The position numbers and the translations under genes were made by a program. This document shows, piece after piece, positions 59,101 through 64,000 of a stretch of DNA of 64,000 nucleotides. The notes beneath the pieces were generated by a model. It was not told the DNA's origin. It saw nothing but the letters and a program-made list of their open reading frames with translations, and ran no database searches. Each line of letters begins with the position of its first letter. Positions within the stretch are counted from its first letter, which is position 1. The stretch spans positions 8,641,310 to 8,705,309 of the forward strand of contig NC_049996.1 in NCBI RefSeq assembly GCF_000003815.2, read 5' to 3'. This stretch comes from Branchiostoma floridae (Eukaryota; Chordata; Leptocardii; Amphioxiformes; Branchiostomatidae).

Positions 59101-62100
59101 TGTGTACTGGTGGGTGATAACTGGAAAGAGGGTCTGCATGCCTTTTCCGTTAAGCGTTACTAGCCATTCTAATTCACCGTTATTCGTTACAGACCCGCTC
59201 TAATTCAACGTTAAGCGTTATTGATATATTCTTCGTGAAGCGTTATGGGTCGTTTTTATTCTATGTTAAGCGTTATTTGTTATCCCGAAATCACCGTTAA
59301 GCGTTACCAAAAAATTCGTAACGCGTTATACCCACGAAGTCAAGCGCAAGATAGAGCCACTGAAATGCAGGAAATGGCATTTCAAAGGGTTGCGGAATCA
59401 TCGCCCAAAAAACTGCATGTCACTTAGGCCATGTTGCCATCCGTTTGCCCCCCCCCCCCAAAAAAAAAGATTTCCGACCACACTGTGAATCTTGCAAAGC
59501 AGCATATGTGTGCCGTAAATAAAAAAGAATATCGGAAAACGGATACTAATGTCATAAAATTCCAAAGTGAATTTCAAAGTGAAAGAACGAAAATATATAT
59601 GTTCTCTAAAATGTATACTGTGGTCCTTTGAAATTGAGATATCAAACATTTCCTCACCCTGACAGTGCTTGTTCTCTTGCCATTTATTTCCCAGTGAGGG
59701 GCAAAGAAGGGACAGTATACGTATGTCATCAACTAGCAACTGCGTTTCTCAAAGCACACAATGTATTTTTCAAAGATATGTTATGACTACCGTGATAATA
59801 TTTGGAAAAAAATCATTGTGGACATGTTCCCAGGTTGCACCGGGAGAGTCCTACCAGTACCAGATCGAAATCCCGTCGGACCACGCGAGAGGAACCTTCT
59901 GGTACCATAGCCATCACCATGGTGCCGCGGGATTCCACGTACGTAATAAGCCATTTCATCGTTTTTACTGCGCCTGCGGTACCACAGTCATCACCATGGT
60001 GCCGCGGGATTCCACGTACGTAGTAAGCCATTTCACCATTTCTAATGCGCCTGCAGGGTGATCGAGTCGCCAGTGGACAAGTTTACAAGCATGAGGATTA
60101 CCACGCAGGGTTGTGCTATCAGATACCTAAAACAATTGAATGAAAAGAAGCTGGGTTTCCTGTCATAATGTAATATTCATGAATTGAGCTAATTTGGTGA
60201 CGTCATTCGCTAAAATCCAAGATAGTGGACAATATCATCAGCTCGGGTATAAATTCTGACTGCTTGGTACTTTGTCTTTAAAAATATTCAAATGTATGTT
60301 TTTAGTCTATTTTCATTGTCTTTGGGGGGTTACAGTATGACATCATGTTGTGACGTCAATTTGACGTCGTTGATGTTGCTCTTTTTAAAGCCTAGCAGAC
60401 ATTGATATTCTTTTAGCTACTCTTTCTCTTAAATGTTCTCTAAAGATACAGTGGTCATGCGATAAGTAGTTTAGGCCCCCACCCCTCGTCTCAGGATTCC
60501 CAAAAATCTGACCTGAATATCGTTGCATTCTTTTCTCTGCGTATTAAGTGTGTCATTAAGTGTGGATTACAAAGGAAAGAGTGATATTACCAAGACAATT
60601 TTACGGTGGTTTAAGTTCGCGGTTTTCGCGTTGCCAATTCACCACGAACTTAAAGTTACCGCGAACATTCTCCATGGCAGTAAGAGACTACAGTGCACGG
60701 TGCTTCCACGAACTTAAAATCACCACAAACAGCCCTTTTTACCTGCTACCGCGAAATTAAATCCCCGCAAACTTAAATGCATTTACAGTATACGTGTACA
60801 TTTGTTTGTCTCGTGTAGATGAATAGCGGCATGGCGGGGTTCCTGATAGTAGAAGATGACCCGACTGTGATGTCAGACGAGCTGGACGCCATCTCCTGCC
60901 CCAACAACTGTGAGCACGACGTTCCGCTGCTGTTCGGCCCGTGGTTCATTTACGTGGTCATCACCCCTCCCGTGGACTTTCAGAGCTTTGCACAGCTGCA
61001 GGACCTATATGGAGATAATGTCAGGTAAGACAGGTGTTCAAGTGAAAGTGATCTCGATCCGGTTTTTAACTCGCTGAAGAGTTAATCTTCCCCTTGTTGT
61101 AACGAAGAAGACATGCGCTATATGCAATATTTACAGGTTCATTTTATCGGGGGAAATTCCCCTAGCTCATTTAGACAAATACTGCAGGAGCATCCTTATT
61201 AGAGAACGCTTACAGCTAAATGTGTAAACGTTAGGTATGGTTAGGTCGTTGATCAATGTAATATAACCAGCTGCTGCCGCGCCGCTTGTCTGTGAAGTTA
61301 CGTTGAAGAGCAGTTTATATACCGGCTGTTTTGATACAGATACAGGTGCAGGTAGCGTTTGCGAGTTAAGCGAACAATTTTATAGAAGATCTGACAACAT
61401 AACGCAAACAACATTTAAAAAGCTTGTCAAATGCTTGGCTACCATCTTGCCTTCTTATGTCTGTTCCCTCAAGGTTACCAGACTACAATGTGACCGAGAA
61501 CACCACGCTGACAGATTGGCTCATGAACCCTGAGAACGAGATCCACTACTTTTTGACCAATGGTAAAGTGTTAACCCTTAACGTAATTGGTTTGAATATG
61601 GTATTGTCGTGTTGGTCCGTTTAGTTATATCCTTGTAGTGCCTAGTTTCTGTTCCTATAATGTACATGTATATGTTTACAGAAAAATGATTTGTAGCCAT
61701 TACCCTGTGGCACTTCCTCAAACATGACATCCCGCCACCCTCCTCCCCCGTTTTACGTCCCTTCCAAAAACAAACGGGTGCAGACTAAGATCCCCCATGA
61801 TTTGAACCGGGATCTCCCATGGCCAGTTACCAGCTAACTGGAAATTGTAAGGCTTAGCCACTTGTTTTGGCTGCAGAACCCCCCCCCCCCCCCACACACA
61901 CACATACACACACAAAAATTATATGTAGATATTGGTTTAGAGGCTATTTCAGCCGTTATCTCGAAGTAATTTGTGTAAAAGATTATTTTTATTCCTAGGC
62001 CAGCTCCAGCCGACCATTACTCTGAAGAAACATGAGATGAAGAGGTTCCGAATGCTGTGCGTGGGATTGTGGGATGTACTCTTTCTTACAATAGAGGGTG

Positions 62101-63855
62101 AGACTATACATAAAGCTGAGCTGACTCAAAGCTTGCACTTGTATATAGCGTTTTTGATTGGTTGGGTATGATGATCGATTACAAAATGAGACATGAGGAG
62201 GGTTGTGTGTAGTACTCAATACCCTATAGAGAGGGCCGATGTCAATTGCCAATCTTGCCATTGACATTACGTTTTGCCGTCCAGGTTCCAGCTGTGAAAT
62301 GCAGGTGCTCGCGTGGGACGGGCTGTACGTGGATCGGCCCTACACGGTAACTAAGGTGGTCCTTGGTACTGGAGAACGCCTGGACATAGCGGTCAAGTGT
62401 AGCGAGGAGGGAAGCTTCAAGGTAAGAAACGTTACAGCCATTGAAAAGATTGTTTATTGAATTTCACAATTTTCTTTCGACATCAAAAATGAGAAAAATG
62501 ACCTCATATTGATTTTGATGTGACCGAGGTTTATTTTTGCCTTTGAAACTGGTAGTAGAATCGATATCACTACTGCGCATGCGTGGTACGTAAAAGATGT
62601 TGGGTACTCTCTTTAGTCCTGGAATATATGTTGGTCTTTATGTATTCATTCATTTATTGCTTTGACTGTACAAATATACAATCAGGACTTTCAGGCTAGC
62701 CTGTGGCTATCACAAAGAGCTACAGGACATGGACGTTATCGCTTTAGACACATAGAAGTATTTTCAATGGCCATTTGATTTTTACAGTTTACACATGTTA
62801 TGATCTCGACCCGCAGATGAAGTCCGCTCCGTCTGCCGACGACTTGTTAAGTCTTGGTCTTCCAGATATAGCTTACACTGGGATACTCGCCACCATAGTG
62901 GTGAACGGTAATGTTTGAGATTTCATTGAAATGTTTACACAATTATAATGAGGATTCAAAACCCACCTCTTGCATTGAAAATCATTTGTTTTATTTCTAG
63001 GAATCCCAAAACTGGTGCGAGCGAGCGAATAAAAAACGTTTGGCCCAAAAAAGTTTCATCATGAAATAAACGTGTAGGAAAAAAAATTAATTTCTGTTTG
63101 TTCAGGTCTTTTTCTTTGACTTTGGAATTTCACCGTTTTCCGATATTTTTTTTATTTGCAGCATATATTTTATGTGCTCAGTTGACAGCTGCTTTGTACG
63201 ATTTACAATGGTCGAAAACAGAGGAAAATTGACGCGCGCTCGACTGTCATACATATAATCAAAACAACATGGCCTAATGTTCAGTTCAATTTCGTTGATA
63301 ATGTACGCCTTTATTTCTTTCCTTTAATCCGTCCTTCAAGAAGGTTATTTTTTTTTGCTATAAAGGTACAATCAACGCCATCATGGACTTTCCTGAAGAA
63401 CTGCCGTCCCGTCCAGTCTACAACGCCGACTTGCGAAACCTAACGGATGAGCAGGTAAGTATTCATCATCATCAGGTAATTATTAGTTACTGATCTCTTT
63501 GACTTTGACATTGTCTTTAAACTTGACAATTCTAAATGTGCCTCTTAAATGCAGGAAATGTTGTTTTAGAGGGTCCAGATCACGCAATGCAAAGATAACT
63601 TTATATGAAGAATTGGAACCCCTCAAATCATACCCAAACAGGAATGCTGCACATCAGGGGCCTAACGTATCCAGTATACTGATTGTCCGTCTTTGTTTTA
63701 AAGGAGCATGTATAATCTAACATAATGAACGATTTTGTATACATCAGATCCAAGGCAGGTTCGTGGTTGAGTTCGGACCAGGATTTGAATTCAACCGCCA
63801 ACGATACGTCTCACCAACTTACTACAGGTACAAGGATGAGGTAGACACGTATCAG
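56137..63855 (+). CDS. Laccase-like multicopper oxidase, gene 2 (exons 1-11, cut by window end)
   Basis: Tandem paralogue of the upstream oxidase. Exons: 56137-56239, 57914-58101, 58981-59109, 59834-59938, 60819-61024, 61474-61562, 61999-62097, 62285-62421, 62817-62907, 63366-63454, 63748-63855. Each exon has the same length and phase as its counterpart in gene 1, and the proteins are highly similar. Signal peptide MVKARLLAVLGVLLWSPDLV. The first two copper motifs are present: HLHGLHVSP (HVHG in gene 1) and WYHSHHHG. The third and fourth motifs lie beyond the window. No frameshift or stop is seen in the visible 448 codons. Differences concentrate in the fifth exon and in NSPRH/DSPCVL for NFPRH/DNPFVL. 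Likely secreted or membrane-attached; substrate unknown. Confidence 0.93.
56571..56928. mobile_element. MITE with GGATGACATCC ends, copy 2
   Basis: Same ends and length (358 bp) as 28676-29037, in intron 1 of oxidase 2. Interior is diverged. Confidence 0.65.
57284..57476. mobile_element. MITE family A, copy 4
   Basis: TACGTCACGTTTCCAAACCG start and GGTTTGGAAATATGACGTTA + GCC end. Intron 1 of oxidase 2. Confidence 0.8.
57509..57713. mobile_element. MITE family A, copy 5 (inverted)
   Basis: Opposite orientation to copy 4: interior TATATCATACTTTTCGTTCC + CGAAAGCTGCCCGG is on the right side. The two lie 32 bases apart, back to back. Confidence 0.8.
57725..57865. mobile_element. Fragment related to the palindromic element at 48759
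   Basis: GACTCATCTGGCATCTTATT..GTCTATTTGGCCAATTT..GGGGCCTGGTAGAGGCTA matches the right arm of the 48759-49010 element. Confidence 0.6.
58320..58890 (-). mobile_element. Relative of the octamer-rich element of tyrosinase intron 5
   Basis: Has GATTATGCAAATTAAACTCA, TTAATTTGCATAATTTAC and, downstream, TGCTGCAGTACC, a GTGTGTCTGTGTG run and AACTTGAG blocks in the order of 37280-38405. Intron 2 of oxidase 2. An open frame across 58505-58845 is incidental. Confidence 0.6.
59148..59330 (+). repeat. Degenerate GTTAAGCGTTA array
   Basis: At least five copies or near-copies of (C)GTTAAGCGTTA in 180 bases of oxidase 2 intron 3 (59148, 59210, 59260, 59295 and variants), irregularly spaced. Confidence 0.75.
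59978..60055 (+). repeat. Duplicated 3' edge of oxidase 2 exon 4
   Basis: 77-bp tandem copy of 59901-59977: GGTACCACAGTCATCACCAT + GGTGCCGCGGGATTCCAC, the GTACGT donor and ~40 intron bases. The copy is closer to the exon of gene 1 at ACCACAGTCATCACCA. It lacks an acceptor directly before it. Confidence 0.85.
61715..61865 (-). mobile_element. tRNA-derived SINE, copy 3 (oxidase 2 intron 6)
   Basis: Minus strand carries GTGGCTAAGCC (A-box-like) and GATCCCGGTTCAAATCATGG, a good B box. Related to 1825 and 27506. Confidence 0.6.
63000..63258. mobile_element. MITE with GGATGACATCC-type end, copy 3 (truncated)
   Basis: Shares GCGAGCGAGCGAATAAAAAA..GTTTGGCCC and CATATAATCAAAACAACATG + GCC with 28676-29037. 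The terminal repeat is degraded. Intron 9 of oxidase 2. Confidence 0.6.
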
Positions 63856-64000
63856 GTCAGTAGGGAATAACGTTATCATCAGTATTCTCTCATAGATTTT
63901 TCTTTGCATGGTCATTTTTAGCTTGCACTATCCCATTGTTGACTCTCTTATTTACAGTGGACAAAGCAGACGTCAGACTAAGGAGATTCATAGTTCTGAG

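Noticed and set aside
1-64000. CRISPR arrays, bacterial operons, viral or toxin genes
   Set aside because: Nothing of the kind seen; the tandem repeats present are intronic or UTR minisatellites and exon-edge duplicates.

Overview
This is eukaryotic, intron-rich DNA from an animal. It carries parts or all of five protein-coding genes with short, phase-conserved exons, many small non-autonomous transposons and one 100-N assembly gap. A glutamine-dependent mitochondrial carbamoyl-phosphate synthetase, a CDC27 close to the vertebrate one, a vertebrate-style type I membrane tyrosinase and laccase-like oxidases together point to an invertebrate deuterostome. A cephalochordate (amphioxus, Branchiostoma) is the best guess; this is inferred from gene content and repeat style, not proven.

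Layout. Bases 1-8673 (minus strand) hold the 5' part of a mitochondrial carbamoyl-phosphate synthetase: the presequence and the whole glutaminase half in nine exons, plus the first bases of a tenth exon where the window cuts the gene. Its 5' leader probably extends upstream through a UTR intron. Bases 15314-28072 (plus) hold a complete CDC27/APC3 in 19 coding exons (828 aa), followed by a long 3' UTR to about 30.55 kb. Bases 30.6-33.0 kb are intergenic and carry three palindromic elements. Bases 33187-39621 (plus) hold a complete tyrosinase in six exons (546 aa) with all six copper-ligand histidines, a C-terminal membrane span and an acidic di-leucine sorting motif. Bases 39.7-43.3 kb are intergenic with two MITE-type elements. 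Bases 43407-53852 (plus) hold a complete multicopper oxidase in 15 exons (660 aa). Bases 56137-63855 (plus) hold exons 1-11 of its tandem paralogue, which runs off the right edge; these 11 exons have exactly the same lengths in both copies.

Functionally the left half is housekeeping (nitrogen/carbamoyl phosphate metabolism and the anaphase-promoting complex). The right half is a same-strand run of three copper phenol-oxidase genes, one tyrosinase and two laccase-like enzymes, which suggests a shared role in melanin or quinone chemistry at the cell surface or in secretory compartments.

The most unusual feature is a recurring one. In all five genes, short tandem duplications straddle an exon-intron boundary and leave decoy copies of a splice site plus the adjoining exon edge. 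Two could change the protein: three truncated copies of the tyrosinase terminal exon, which predict a soluble isoform, and an in-frame 144-bp duplication in the CDC27 last exon. Other notable items are a probable GC-AG intron in CDC27, a promoter block present twice before the first oxidase and once before the second, an inverted-repeat pair enclosing one tyrosinase exon, an octamer-motif-rich repeat in the next intron, and several MITE families shared between introns and intergenic DNA.
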